A stretch of 64,000 nucleotides of DNA, taken from Dyella flagellata. GTDB taxonomy: Bacteria > Pseudomonadota > Gammaproteobacteria > Xanthomonadales > Rhodanobacteraceae. The translations under genes and the position numbers were made by a program. How positions within the stretch are numbered: the stretch's first letter is position 1; every line of letters begins with the position of its first letter. The stretch is taken from NCBI RefSeq assembly GCF_030160275.1, contig NZ_BSOA01000040.1:1-64000 (forward strand), given 5' to 3'. A model generated the notes under the pieces. It was not told the origin of the DNA. It did not search any database and was given only the letters and a program-made list of their open reading frames with translations. Of the stretch, positions 1 through 9,054 are shown in pieces.

Positions 1-3000
1 TTGAGTTCGGCGTAGCTCAGCCGTTCTTCCCCGTAGATGATCGCCAACGCGTCCGGGCTGCGCTGCGCTTGCGCTTCGAACAACTGGTGGATGCAATGAT
101 CCGCCAAGCATGACGGGGCCTTCGCATTGCGTGTCCCAAGCAGCAGTTCCCGCTCGGCCTTGGGTACGATGTTCAACGCGCGTACCGGTGTGTCGGGCGC
201 ATGCTCCAACGCTTCCACCAGGCTCTCCAGCGCGCACCGCATATATCCGCAGATCTGCTCGGGACGCCATGGACTGATCACCTGCGCAGTCACGCCCAAG
301 GCGTCGCCATAGTCTTCGACCGCCAGGATCAACGGATAGTTGGTCCGCTCTTCGTTGCCGAGCCATTCCATCCCCAGGCTCTGGTCAACAATCGAGGTTT
401 CGTCGAAATCCCGGTTATGCCGGTAATTGAGCAAAGCACTGAACAACGGCGCAGGTGCGGCAACGCTGCTGCAGCGTTGCGCCAGTGAAAGCGAAGCGTG
501 TTCGTGCTGCAACAACTCCGCGAGGCGGCGATGCGCGATCTGCACGCTCGCCTCCACCGTGGTCTCATCCAGGTCCAGGCGCAACGGCAGCGTGTTGATG
601 AACAGACCCATCGCCTGATCGGCACCGGACCCTGCATGCATACGTCCGAACAGCACGGTTCCGAATACGGCGGTGTCCTGCCCGCTGCTACGCGCCACTA
701 CTTGCCCCCAGGCCAGATGACACAAGCTCGCCAGGCTTACGCCACGACGCCGTGCCTGCGCGCGCAAGCGCTCGTTGAGGCGGGCGGGCAGACGCTCGTG
801 CCGTTCCTCCACCTGTTCGCCGCCGCGGTGGACTTCGCTCAGGCCAAAGGGCAGGCAGGGCTCCTCGATATCACGCAATTGCGCTTGGAAGTATTGCTCG
901 TGTTCGGCCTCGCTCACTCCCAGGCGTGCCTGCGCAATCAAGTTCCGGAACGGCTGGGCCGGCGCCAACTGTGCGCCCTGGCCACACAGGATCGCGTGCA
1001 CCTCCCGGTACAGAATCTCCAGCGTCGAATGGTCGCCGGCCAGGTGATGCAGACGCTGCACCATGTGCCAACGGCCGTCGCTGGAATCCTGTGCAATGTC
1101 GTGAAGCAGCAGCGGCGCCTGGCTCAGGTCGATGGAGTGATGACGCGGATCCACACACGAGCGCAACTGCTCCGCAATCGATCCTGCCGACGGATCCAGT
1201 TCCCAGCTAGTCACCGGTACGCCGGCATGCCGCCATACCACCTGTGCGGGCATCGATAGTCCCTTCCACACAATGGCCGTGCGCAAGATGTCATGCCGCT
1301 CCACTACCTGCTGCAATGCCTCCACAAAGCGATCCAAACTAGGGCGATCGGCAAAGGCCAGTTGTCCGACCAACAGATACGGGTCGCCTTCTTTGGACAA
1401 CAGGTGATGAAACAGAATCCCATCCTGCAGCGGCGAGAGCGCATAGATATCCTGGATGTTGCCGATGCCTCCCGGTACCTGCGCCACGATCCGATCGATG
1501 TCGGACTGGGTCAGGTCGATCAACGGCAACATCGCTGGAGTGATCGCTGCGCTATCGAACAGGATCCGGTTAGGTGGCACGACCACCTCGCGGGAGTGAC
1601 CTAAGGCCGCCGCCAGGTCACACAGCCTTGGTGTGGCGAACAAGGCGCGCACGTCGAATGCCAGGCCTAGACGGCGCAACCGTTCCATATGCTGCACGGC
1701 CAGCAACGAATGTCCGCCCAAGGTAAAGAAGTTGTCGTACCGGCCGACCTGTTCCACGCCCAACAACTCTTGCCAGATTTGCGCGAGGGTCTGCTCCATG
1801 TCGCCTTGCGGCGATTCATACCTTTCACGCGCATACGCCTCCTCATCGGGTGGCGGCAATGCCTGGCGGTCCAGCTTGCCATTCGGTGTGAGCGGCAACG
1901 CCTCCATCGGCACAAACGCCGACGGCAACATGTAATCCGGCAAACGCTGATCCAAGTGTGCGCGTAGCCCAGAGATCGGGTCGTCGACGACAGCACGCTC
2001 ATGCAACACTACATACGCCACCAGCCTTTGCTCGTTCGCGCGTCCCTCCCTCGCAATCACCGCTGCCTCGCGGACGTCATCGAGTTCCAGCAGCCGGGCT
2101 TCGATCTCGCCCGGCTCGATGCGGAAGCCGCGGATCTTCACCTGGCTGTCGTTGCGGCCCAGATATATGAGGTTCCCATCCGGCAGGTACTTCGCCAGAT
2201 CCCCCGTCCGATACATCCGCGCATCCGCCTTGTCGCTGAACGGATCGCGCAGGAATCGATCCGCCGTCAACTCCTCGCGATTCCAGTAGCCACGTGCCAC
2301 GCCAGCACCGCCGATGTACAGCTCGCCCACAGCGCCTAATGGCACCGGCTGCTGCCGTGCGTCCAACAGATAGATCCGTGTATTGGCTATAGGGCGGCCG
2401 ATGGATGGCACGGCATCATCTCGCCCTACACGCCCGGACGTCGCCACTACTGTGGTCTCGGTGGGTCCGTAGTTGTTGATGACGCGCACATGCGGCGGCA
2501 GGGACCGCGATAGCGCATTCAGGCGATCGCCACCCACCAGCAATTGCTGCAAGCCGGAAGGCAGCGCAGCTTCCATCGCCAACTGCGCCAATGGCGTCAC
2601 CAGGAAAGCATGGTCGATCGTCTGCTCGCGCCACCATTGCAGCAAGCTCTCCGGATCGCGTGTCATTGTCGACGGAGGCAGCAGCAAGGTCGTGCCGGCG
2701 CTCAACGCCGGCCAGACTTCCCACGTACTTGCATCAAACCCTACCCCGGCAGTCGCGGTGCTGCGATGTCCCAAGCCCAAGCCAAACTGCTCGACATGCC
2801 AACTCACCAGGTTCACCAGGGAGCGATGCTCAACCATCACCCCCTTAGGGTTCCCCGTAGAACCGGAGGTATAAATCACATAGGCCAGATGACGCGAGTT
2901 CAGCGCTCGCACCCGCGGATTGCCTGACATTTGCGCCGGCCATCCCGCGGCATCATCCAGCGCCAGGTTCTGGCAGGTGACGAACGCACCCTCGCCGATT

Positions 3001-5489
3001 GCATCCTTGCCTGCGTTATCCAGCAGCAATAGCTTCGGCTCGGCATCCGTCAAAATCTGCCGCAGGCGTTCGCCAGGGTGAGCCGGATCCAGCGGCACAT
3101 AGGCGCCGCCCGCTTTAAGTATCCCCAACCAGCCGGCCACCATCCCGATGCTGCGCTGCGCGCAAATCGCCACCCGCTCGTCGGGTTTCACGCCCTCCTG
3201 AATCAGCCGATACGCTATGGCGTTCGCACGCCGGTTGAGCTGGGCATAGCTGAACTGCTCTTCGCCAACGATCAACGCCACCGCTTCCGGGTCACGCGCC
3301 ACCTGCTCTTCGAACAACTGGTGGACGCATTTCTCCTGCGGATAGGGTTGCTCCGTCGCATTCCACGCATCCAGCAACCAACAACGCTCCTCCTCCAACA
3401 ACAGCTGCACATCCTTCAGAAGTGCCTTGATGTCATCGCAAGCATGGGCCAGAAACTGCAGCAAGCGATCCGCGTGTCGCTCCACGGTCGCTTCATCGAA
3501 CACCGCGCGGTTGAAGCGAAGCTCCAGATCCACCGACGCTTGCCGGCCAAACTGCGTGTACAGAAACGACAAGCCGCCTTCCGGGCCGCTTATCCATTGC
3601 ACATGCGCCGGCTCGCCAGCCAATTCGACGCCGCGTTTCAAAAACAAGGTATTGACGCTGATCTCGGCATGCCGTGCATCCAGGCTGTGCTTGCGCACCA
3701 TCTCGCCAAACGGATAGCGGCCGTGCTGCAGCACTTGGCGGAAAGCCTCGCAGACCTTCGCGATGCCATCGGACAACGTGTCCTGCGCCAAATCTAACGA
3801 TAGCCCCAGTGGCAGGGCCTTGGCGAATTGCCCCGGAATATCCAGCGCTTCGCGGGTGCGGTTGAGAAAAGCCACACCCAGCGCCAGCTCGCCCTCGCCA
3901 CTGACTCGTGCCAGGTAGAGCGCGGTCAAGGCGGTCAGGCACTCCGCCGGGGAAACTGACGCGCTGTCAGCTACCTGGTGCAAAACCTCCTGCAACAGTG
4001 GCGGCAGCGTGCGGAACACGGAGGTGACTTGATGGGCAACATCGGTAGCATGCGGGCGATCTGCCAACACTCCAACCAGCGGCACGGCTGGCAGCTTGGC
4101 ACAGGACGCCTGCCAGAACAGTCCATCCTCCGCATACCGGGGCGAGTCAAGGTAGGCCTGTTCGGATTTCAGCGTGTCCAGATAGAAGCGATCCATCTCG
4201 AACCCATGCGAGGGATCTTTCTCCAGCAAGGCATAATTCTTGGCCAGGCGTTCGTAGTAACGCACCACCGACCAGCCGTCATACACGATGTGATGCATGC
4301 GAAGCGCCACAAGTATGCTGTCGGGCCAGTGGAAGATAGCTATCGTCCCTGCCGTGTCAGCCGGGTTTTCCATCAGCTCCCGATGCCACTGAAGGACACG
4401 TTGGCGCTGTGCGTCTTCGCCGATGGCTTCCTGGCTGAGCTTGTGCACCACCCTGGTCATCGGCGTAAACGACTGATGCTGCAACCCCAGGTCGGTCCAC
4501 TCCAACCAGCATGACTGATGCTGGGTAATCAGCCCACGCGCGGCCGCTTCCAGCCGATCATGATCCACGCACGGCGAGCATCGCATCACCGCTATCGCCT
4601 GATACGAGCTTCCTCGCGGCGCAGCCTGCTTGCCTATCCATACCGCTTCCTGCGCCGGCGATAGCGGATACCAGGCGCCAGTGCCGGCGACAGGGCGATG
4701 CAGCAAGCGACCCAGCACCGCGTGATTCCCTGATGTTTCGATCGACGCCACGCTTGCTCGCCAGGTCGCCTCCAGGCAAGTCTCCGGTGCCCTCAGCGCC
4801 TGCAACAGGAACAACTGATACAGCGATAGCACCGCCTCCACTGTCGCTGCCTCGAACAGCTCTGCGTTGTACTCCACCTCCGCCTGCAAGCTGTCCGCAT
4901 CCTGCTGGAAGACGACCGCCACATCCGCGCATAGTCCATTCGCCTTGAGGGAATCAGGATGCTCGACCGTTTGCTGCTGCAGCCGGCAAAAAACCTGGAA
5001 TATCGGATCATGCGAGGCGCTTCGCGGCGGATTCACGGCTGCCACGATATCGGCAAACGGCAGCTCGCCGTGTTGCTGGCCCCATTGCAAAGCCTCGACA
5101 CCTTCTTGCCAGTGGCTCAGCACTGACACAGCCCCTCGCACGCGATGGGGCAAAGCAATGATGTTGAAGGACGGGTCAGTCTTCGTCTCAGCACCAGGCT
5201 GCTGGTGACTTTCCACCGTCGTGCCGACCACTACATCGCGACTACGCGCAAGTTGGCCAAACACCATCGCCAGGCTGGTTTCCAGCAAAGTAAACACCGT
5301 CAACTGGTGCAACGCCGTCACCTGCTGGATATCACGCACCAGGCCCGCAGGGTAGGTCACCTGGATACGGCCGACTCGATCGCCTTTCACCGCCGTACGC
5401 GGGTGGTCGAACGGTAGGTTCAGGCATGCCGGTTGGCCGCCCAGCTGTTCACGCCACGCATGGCGTAACCGAATAAGGTATTCGCTCAT
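1..5489 (-). CDS. Nonribosomal peptide synthetase, 5' part (gene continues beyond the left edge)
   Basis: Open frame from an ATG at 5489 to the window edge (about 1829 codons), preceded by an AGGGGGG Shine-Dalgarno. Order read from the translation: residues 1-235 are the C-terminal lobe of a condensation domain with no HHxxxDG; 250-690 a complete C domain with HHIVYDG at H399-H400; 700-1215 an adenylation domain with TSGSTGNPKG from T874 and NGKLDR (K1205); a carrier domain with GGHSLL (phosphopantetheine Ser1261); about 1330-1760 a further C-family domain whose motif is HHLAGDH (H1481), not HHxxxDG; then the start of a second A domain. Reading the ten A-domain pocket residues by eye gives DAWLLGNVVK, similar to leucine-type codes; this is tentative. 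It assembles part of a lipopeptide or peptide on carrier domains in the cytoplasm. No product can be named from one and a half modules, and no tailoring or MbtH gene is visible to the right. Confidence 0.95.
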   Translation of the reverse strand, partial: MSEYLIRLRHAWREQLGGQPACLNLPFDHPRTAVKGDRVGRIQVTYPAGLVRDIQQVTALHQLTVFTLLETSLAMVFGQLARSRDVVVGTTVESHQQPGAETKTDPSFNIIALPHRVRGAVSVLSHWQEGVEALQWGQQHGELPFADIVAAVNPPRSASHDPIFQVFCRLQQQTVEHPDSLKANGLCADVAVVFQQDADSLQAEVEYNAELFEAATVEAVLSLYQLFLLQALRAPETCLEATWRASVASIETSGNHAVLGRLLHRPVAGTGAWYPLSPAQEAVWIGKQAAPRGSSYQAIAVMRCSPCVDHDRLEAAARGLITQHQSCWLEWTDLGLQHQSFTPMTRVVHKLSQEAIGEDAQRQRVLQWHRELMENPADTAGTIAIFHWPDSILVALRMHHIVYDGWSVVRYYERLAKNYALLEKDPSHGFEMDRFYLDTLKSEQAYLDSPRYAEDGLFWQASCAKLPAVPLVGVLADRPHATDVAHQVTSVFRTLPPLLQEVLHQVADSASVSPAECLTALTALYLARVSGEGELALGVAFLNRTREALDIPGQFAKALPLGLSLDLAQDTLSDGIAKVCEAFRQVLQHGRYPFGEMVRKHSLDARHAEISVNTLFLKRGVELAGEPAHVQWISGPEGGLSFLYTQFGRQASVDLELRFNRAVFDEATVERHADRLLQFLAHACDDIKALLKDVQLLLEEERCWLLDAWNATEQPYPQEKCVHQLFEEQVARDPEAVALIVGEEQFSYAQLNRRANAIAYRLIQEGVKPDERVAICAQRSIGMVAGWLGILKAGGAYVPLDPAHPGERLRQILTDAEPKLLLLDNAGKDAIGEGAFVTCQNLALDDAAGWPAQMSGNPRVRALNSRHLAYVIYTSGSTGNPKGVMVEHRSLVNLVSWHVEQFGLGLGHRSTATAGVGFDASTWEVWPALSAGTTLLLPPSTMTRDPESLLQWWREQTIDHAFLVTPLAQLAMEAALPSGLQQLLVGGDRLNALSRSLPPHVRVINNYGPTETTVVATSGRVGRDDAVPSIGRPIANTRIYLLDARQQPVPLGAVGELYIGGAGVARGYWNREELTADRFLRDPFSDKADARMYRTGDLAKYLPDGNLIYLGRNDSQVKIRGFRIEPGEIEARLLELDDVREAAVIAREGRANEQRLVAYVVLHERAVVDDPISGLRAHLDQRLPDYMLPSAFVPMEALPLTPNGKLDRQALPPPDEEAYARERYESPQGDMEQTLAQIWQELLGVEQVGRYDNFFTLGGHSLLAVQHMERLRRLGLAFDVRALFATPRLCDLAAALGHSREVVVPPNRILFDSAAITPAMLPLIDLTQSDIDRIVAQVPGGIGNIQDIYALSPLQDGILFHHLLSKEGDPYLLVGQLAFADRPSLDRFVEALQQVVERHDILRTAIVWKGLSMPAQVVWRHAGVPVTSWELDPSAGSIAEQLRSCVDPRHHSIDLSQAPLLLHDIAQDSSDGRWHMVQRLHHLAGDHSTLEILYREVHAILCGQGAQLAPAQPFRNLIAQARLGVSEAEHEQYFQAQLRDIEEPCLPFGLSEVHRGGEQVEERHERLPARLNERLRAQARRRGVSLASLCHLAWGQVVARSSGQDTAVFGTVLFGRMHAGSGADQAMGLFINTLPLRLDLDETTVEASVQIAHRRLAELLQHEHASLSLAQRCSSVAAPAPLFSALLNYRHNRDFDETSIVDQSLGMEWLGNEERTNYPLILAVEDYGDALGVTAQVISPWRPEQICGYMRCALESLVEALEHAPDTPVRALNIVPKAERELLLGTRNAKAPSCLADHCIHQLFEAQAQRSPDALAIIYGEERLSYAEL

Positions 5490-5839
5490 AATCCCCCCTA
5501 GCAGGGATTAAATGGTTAGGTCGCGCGAAAAACGGGCACAACGCAGCCCTCGCAGCTTTCAGCGATCAGGAAATACAGCTGCGCTGACACTCAGCGCTTC
5601 GGTTTGGCAAGTGAGCCGCCATCACGCACGAATGAGCAGACCGGTAAGGACCGCAATCCGCGCTGGGCGACCGTCAGCAACAGCTACCCAGGTGACGCAT
5701 GATTCATTGCGCAATCTCCTTGCAAAGGCGCACGCTCAGATCCGGCCGGCCGACTCGAACTCTCACTGGTACGGGCCGACTCCGCTTGCGCTGCATTCGC
5801 ATTCGTGGTGCATCAGTTATGACCCTTGGCACACTCACC

Positions 5840-5862
5840 GGCGCCCGCAACGGCGCCTTTTT
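5840..5862 (+). terminator. Orphan intrinsic terminator-like hairpin
   Basis: GGCGCC (5840-5845), loop CGCAAC, GGCGCC (5852-5857), then five T residues. It points rightward but no gene lies upstream on the plus strand, so it may end an unannotated small RNA or be a relic. Confidence 0.45.
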
Positions 5863-6022
5863 GGGGCGCAAACAAACCGTCACAGCCTCCCATCAGCCGT
5901 GAACAGAACACCTACGCGATTGACACCGCAAAAAAGGACGATCGCCGACAGGCAGCTAACGTCATCCACTTGACCTGCTTACACGGGCCAGGACGCACAT
6001 CGACCCGCGTCTTGCCGTAACG

Positions 6023-6050
6023 CCGCACGCGTGCGTATCCGGGCGTGCGG
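6023..6050. repeat. 8-bp inverted repeat in the NRPS/Rieske gap
   Basis: CCGCACGC (6023-6030) and GCGTGCGG (6043-6050) form a perfect dyad with a 12-nt spacer. No T tract follows on either strand. Could be an operator or a simple hairpin. Confidence 0.35.
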
Positions 6051-6231
6051 TATCACCCTACAAACACCTACAACTCACCTAGCCGAAGACCTACAATTAT
6101 GCTGCGATGTAGCAATTCGTCGATGAAGGCTTCGTCAACAGCGGCCGCGTGCCTGCCGCCTTGAGAAACAAGACACAAAAGCGGGAACGTTTCTTGCGAA
6201 AACTTGCAAAGATGATGATTGCGCGATGCGC

Positions 6232-6549
6232 TCAGCGATCGTCCCGCGTCCAGATCAAGCCCTGTTCTTCTTTCACCGGAAAGCGGTAAATCGGCTCGTA
6301 CGCCGGCGGACAAGTCGGCTCCCCCGTGCGCAAGTCGAACCGCGCGCCATGGCGCGGGCATTCCACTTCGTGGCCAATGATCTCGCCACCCGCCAGCTCG
6401 CCGCCGTCGTGAGTGCAGATATCCTCGACCGCGTAAAGGTCGCCGTCGATGTTGAAGACGGCGATGGCAGTGTCGCCATCCCAAACCACTTTGAATTCGC
6501 CAGGCAACAGCTCCGAACGCGTGCCGACCTCGATCCAGGTCTCGCTCAT
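6232..6549 (-). CDS. Rieske-type [2Fe-2S] ferredoxin
   Basis: A 105-residue single-domain Rieske protein with cluster ligands C45-x-H47 and C64-x-x-H67. This is the size of soluble ferredoxin subunits of non-haem iron oxygenases (NirD-like fold), so it is a cytoplasmic one-electron carrier. Its start overlaps the stop of the upstream GNAT gene by 4 nt, so the two are translationally coupled. No oxygenase partner lies nearby. It is downstream of the suf operon in the same direction but separated by the plus-strand sigma module, so a link with Fe-S assembly is only suggestive. Confidence 0.85.
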   Translation of the reverse strand: MSETWIEVGTRSELLPGEFKVVWDGDTAIAVFNIDGDLYAVEDICTHDGGELAGGEIIGHEVECPRHGARFDLRTGEPTCPPAYEPIYRFPVKEEQGLIWTRDDR

Positions 6550-7085
6550 GCCGTCAACTCCTTCACCATCAACTCAAACTTGAGATCGTCGCGGCGCGGA
6601 ATGCCGTAGCGTTCCTCACCATACGGGAAAGGCGAATATTCGCCGGTGCGGCGATAGCCCCGCCGTTCGTACCAGGCCATCAGGTCGCTGCGCGCGTCGA
6701 TCACCTTCATGTGCATCGCCTTGCATTGCCAGGCTTGCCGCGCATAGCGTTCGGCTTCGGAAAGCATCAGGCGGCCCAGCCCACCGCCCTGGCGCGGCGG
6801 ATGAACGGCGAACATGCCGAAGTACGCCGCATCGCCGTGTCGCTCGACATGGCAGCAGGCAAGCAATTGACGGTCGATCGACGCCAGCAGCACGGCGCTG
6901 TCCGGCGCGGCCAGCACCTGGGCCACGTCATCCGGATCCGTGCGCTGCCCATCGAGCAGATCGGCTTCGGTGGTCCAGCCCAGGCGGCTGGATGCACCGC
7001 GATAGGCGGATTGAACCAGGGCGACGATGGCGCCGATATCGGCTTCGGCAGCCTTGCGGAACACGGGAGCGATAACGGCATTCAT
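6546..7085 (-). CDS. GNAT-family N-acetyltransferase
   Basis: 179 residues. The acetyl-CoA pyrophosphate-binding motif A is visible as a V-H-P-x-x-Q-G-x-G-L-G segment near residues 91-101, and a C-terminal WYERRGYRRTG strand typical of GNAT enzymes follows. The fold transfers acetyl from acetyl-CoA to an amine; the substrate cannot be told from sequence. The stop overlaps the start of the Rieske gene (ATGA), indicating one transcript. Confidence 0.85.
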   Translation of the reverse strand: MNAVIAPVFRKAAEADIGAIVALVQSAYRGASSRLGWTTEADLLDGQRTDPDDVAQVLAAPDSAVLLASIDRQLLACCHVERHGDAAYFGMFAVHPPRQGGGLGRLMLSEAERYARQAWQCKAMHMKVIDARSDLMAWYERRGYRRTGEYSPFPYGEERYGIPRRDDLKFELMVKELTA

Positions 7086-7133
7086 CCACCCATGATAATC
7101 CGCGCCGCGATCCGGCCAAAGCCATCCGCCCGG

Positions 7134-7502
7134 CTATGGCATGAGCGGGGCTCCGGGATGACCGTGATGGAAGCTCATGCCCGGCCGATAGGCGTGAAAA
7201 CGGCACAAGTCGAAACGGCGCGCGAAGATCCGGCGGCCATCCGACAGCTCCGTGCGCAGGTCGCGCAGGCAGCTGTCGTTGTCATGGAACTGCAGCATGA
7301 GGGCAAGCTGATGATCGAACCAGGACTCGTGCATGGGCGCCCTGAAATCGACCTCGATCCAGCGATCGCTGCCGGCGGGCGCCATCGCAAAGGTATCGAT
7401 ACGGCTGTGCGTATCATTGATCACTTCGATGGTCCGGACCGAATCGGCCAGTACAACGCAGGGAAAACACGCAAGACATAGTGCGGCTAAATGGGAACGC
7501 AT
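7134..7502 (-). CDS. Small exported protein of unknown function
   Basis: 122 residues. The N-terminus has a short positive start and a hydrophobic stretch ending in VVLA-D, a plausible Sec signal peptide cleaved near residue 19. The mature part has two cysteines (near 78 and 99) that could form a disulfide, and a His-rich C-terminus. I do not recognise the family. It ends 48 nt before the GNAT gene and may lead that operon. An SD-like GGAG lies upstream of the ATG. Confidence 0.65.
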   Translation of the reverse strand: MRSHLAALCLACFPCVVLADSVRTIEVINDTHSRIDTFAMAPAGSDRWIEVDFRAPMHESWFDHQLALMLQFHDNDSCLRDLRTELSDGRRIFARRFDLCRFHAYRPGMSFHHGHPGAPLMP

Positions 7503-7702
7503 GGGCTACTCCTTTTGCGAGGCGCAGCAGGTCCCTGGCCGGCATGCGAAACATGCGGCCGGCTGGAGGTCTGCGAGGGATAGCGGACTACGCATAGGTA
7601 GATGCAACCGGCGAGTAAAGCGTTGCAACGCATCTGCCTGCAACCGTTCGGCGGCTGAGCGTATCTCTATACTCGTACCTGTTCACTTATGGGGAATAGA
7701 CG
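7503..7702. other. Divergent intergenic region between the exported protein and the sigma module
   Basis: A TATACT hexamer at 7668-7673 could be the -10 box of the rightward sigma module, without a good -35. GGCCGGC(A/T)TGCG repeats around 7536-7560 form a short hairpin. No gene. Confidence 0.3.
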
Positions 7703-8041
7703 ATGGACAAAACCGATCTCGTTCCGATTGTGCTTTTCCTTTGCGTCACGCTGGGCATCAGCTATATCGTGAGGCTGCTGGTCAGCGCCCGCCTGCGCAT
7801 CAGAATGCTGCAAGCCTGCAGTTCGAAGGAGCTGGTGGAATCCGTCGTGCAGGCCGACGCTCATCGCGAGCGGATGAATGCCTTGCGCTGGGGCATTCTT
7901 ACCTGCATGGAAGCCATCGGCTTCGGCGTTATCCAAGCCATGGGCTGGAACGAGATCAACCCAGGCGTGGTAGCGATGCTGCTGGGCGCGTTCGGGTTTG
8001 GCTCGCTGCTGTTCTTCATGCTGGCGCGACGCTTCGGCTGA
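7703..8041 (+). CDS. Small membrane protein at the head of an ECF sigma module
   Basis: 112 residues with hydrophobic segments near 7-27 and two more at 75-108, separated by a charged stretch. GGGGA lies 9 nt before the ATG. It is followed after 15 nt by an ECF sigma factor gene and then a one- or two-TM protein, so the three probably form one operon. Small membrane proteins of this kind often sit in ECF operons of Xanthomonadales; the function is unknown. Confidence 0.75.
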   Translation: MDKTDLVPIVLFLCVTLGISYIVRLLVSARLRIRMLQACSSKELVESVVQADAHRERMNALRWGILTCMEAIGFGVIQAMGWNEINPGVVAMLLGAFGFGSLLFFMLARRFG

Positions 8042-8056
8042 TCGGCGCCGCAACGC

Positions 8057-8626
8057 ATGAGTCATCCGGACAGCCCGTTGGTCAAAGCCGTCCTGGCGAA
8101 CGCGCCTGGGGCGTTCGAACGGCTGGTGCGTGAGCATCAGGCGCTGTGCTGGCATATCATCTACCGCATGGTCCGTCACCCCGAAGACGCACGCGAGCTG
8201 TGCCAGGAAACGTTCCTGCTCGTGCATCGGCGCTTGCGGCAGTTTCGCCATGAAAGCGCGCTCAAGTCCTGGATCGGCCGCATCGCCTATACCGTCGCGC
8301 TGCGACACATGGAGCGCAAGCGCATTGCCTTATTCGACCCAGGCCAGGATGAGGACGCCTCCAGTCCGATCGATAAGCTTAGCGATGGCTTCGACCTGGA
8401 AACCGCCTACGCCGACAGCGAAATCGCCGCGCGGCTGCATCAGGTCATCGAAACCCTGCCCCCGCTGCAACGCACCCTGCTCACGCTTTACCATCTGGAC
8501 GAGCTGTCCATCGATGAGATTGCCGTTATCACCGGCCTGGCAAGCGGAACGATCAAGAGCCATCTGTTTCGCACGCGGCTTCGCTTGCGCGAACAGCTGG
8601 AAGTTTTTTATGGAGTGGCTCCATGA
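8057..8626 (+). CDS. ECF-type RNA polymerase sigma factor
   Basis: 189 residues. Sigma region 2 is visible (residues about 20-90: LVREHQALCW, then PEDARELCQETF and the -10 binding helix SALKSWIGRIAY). Region 4 follows (about 130-180: LPPLQRTLLTLYHLDELS, then the GLASGTIKSHLFR helix-turn-helix). There is no sigma-3 domain, so it is of group IV. The stop overlaps the start of the next gene by 4 nt. Targets and the inducing signal cannot be read from the sequence. Confidence 0.9.
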   Translation: MSHPDSPLVKAVLANAPGAFERLVREHQALCWHIIYRMVRHPEDARELCQETFLLVHRRLRQFRHESALKSWIGRIAYTVALRHMERKRIALFDPGQDEDASSPIDKLSDGFDLETAYADSEIAARLHQVIETLPPLQRTLLTLYHLDELSIDEIAVITGLASGTIKSHLFRTRLRLREQLEVFYGVAP

Positions 8627-9036
8627 CCCACGAAACACCTGGCGACAATCCCGTGGAACGCGAATGGATGCTGCAGGAACAGGCCGCCAAGGCCGAGCGG
8701 CTGGGTCTGGATGCGCACGATGAGGCGAAACTCCAGAGCTATCGGGCGGTGGTCCGCGTGTTGCGGCAGCCGCTGGACCGGGACTTGCCGCTCGACTTTG
8801 CCAGTCAGGTTGCCAGGGAGGTTCGTCGCCAAGCCGCTGACGATATGCGGCTGGAGCTGTATCTGAGCTGGGTGTTGCTCAGTGTGCTGGTGCTCGCGCT
8901 GCTCGGCCTGGTCGCGCGTTACAGCGGCCTGGTGCTGAGCTGGTTTTCGAATCCGTGGCTGATGGCCTTGGCGGCCTGTTTCGCACTACCGGTCCTGCTC
9001 GGCAAGCTGCCCGGCTTCCATCGTCGGCCGGGATGA
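8623..9036 (+). CDS. Membrane protein, probable anti-sigma partner
   Basis: 137 residues: a charged cytoplasmic N-terminal part of about 80 residues, then two hydrophobic segments (about 84-104 and 110-130). Translational coupling (ATGA) to the ECF sigma gene suggests it is the cognate anti-sigma factor. It lacks a recognisable zinc anti-sigma HxxxCxxC motif, so the role is inferred from position only. Confidence 0.7.
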   Translation: MTHETPGDNPVEREWMLQEQAAKAERLGLDAHDEAKLQSYRAVVRVLRQPLDRDLPLDFASQVAREVRRQAADDMRLELYLSWVLLSVLVLALLGLVARYSGLVLSWFSNPWLMALAACFALPVLLGKLPGFHRRPG

Positions 9037-9048
9037 ACATCCCGGCTA
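9026..9048. repeat. GGGATG..CATCCC palindrome (REP-like family member)
   Basis: A short dyad with arms AGCCGGGATG-like at the 3' ends of two convergent genes. Same type as the other GCTGGGAT palindromes in this window; may act as a bidirectional terminator stem. Confidence 0.45.
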
Positions 9049-9054
9049 TGCAAG

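Larger units (their letters stand above)
5490..6231. other. Long non-coding gap between NRPS and Rieske ferredoxin genes
   Basis: No convincing gene. The only sizeable frame (5512-5973, plus) is rich in Arg, Ser and Thr, lacks a ribosome binding site and resembles no family. The gap holds a 7-bp hairpin GCGCTGA/TCAGCGC at 5581-5597, a terminator-like hairpin at 5840-5862 and an 8-bp inverted repeat at 6023-6050. No trace of the missing N-terminal half of the first NRPS condensation domain was found on the minus strand. Confidence 0.6.

Noticed and set aside
5512-5973. 153-codon open frame in the NRPS/Rieske gap
   Set aside because: No SD, odd Arg/Ser/Thr composition, and it runs through a terminator-like hairpin.
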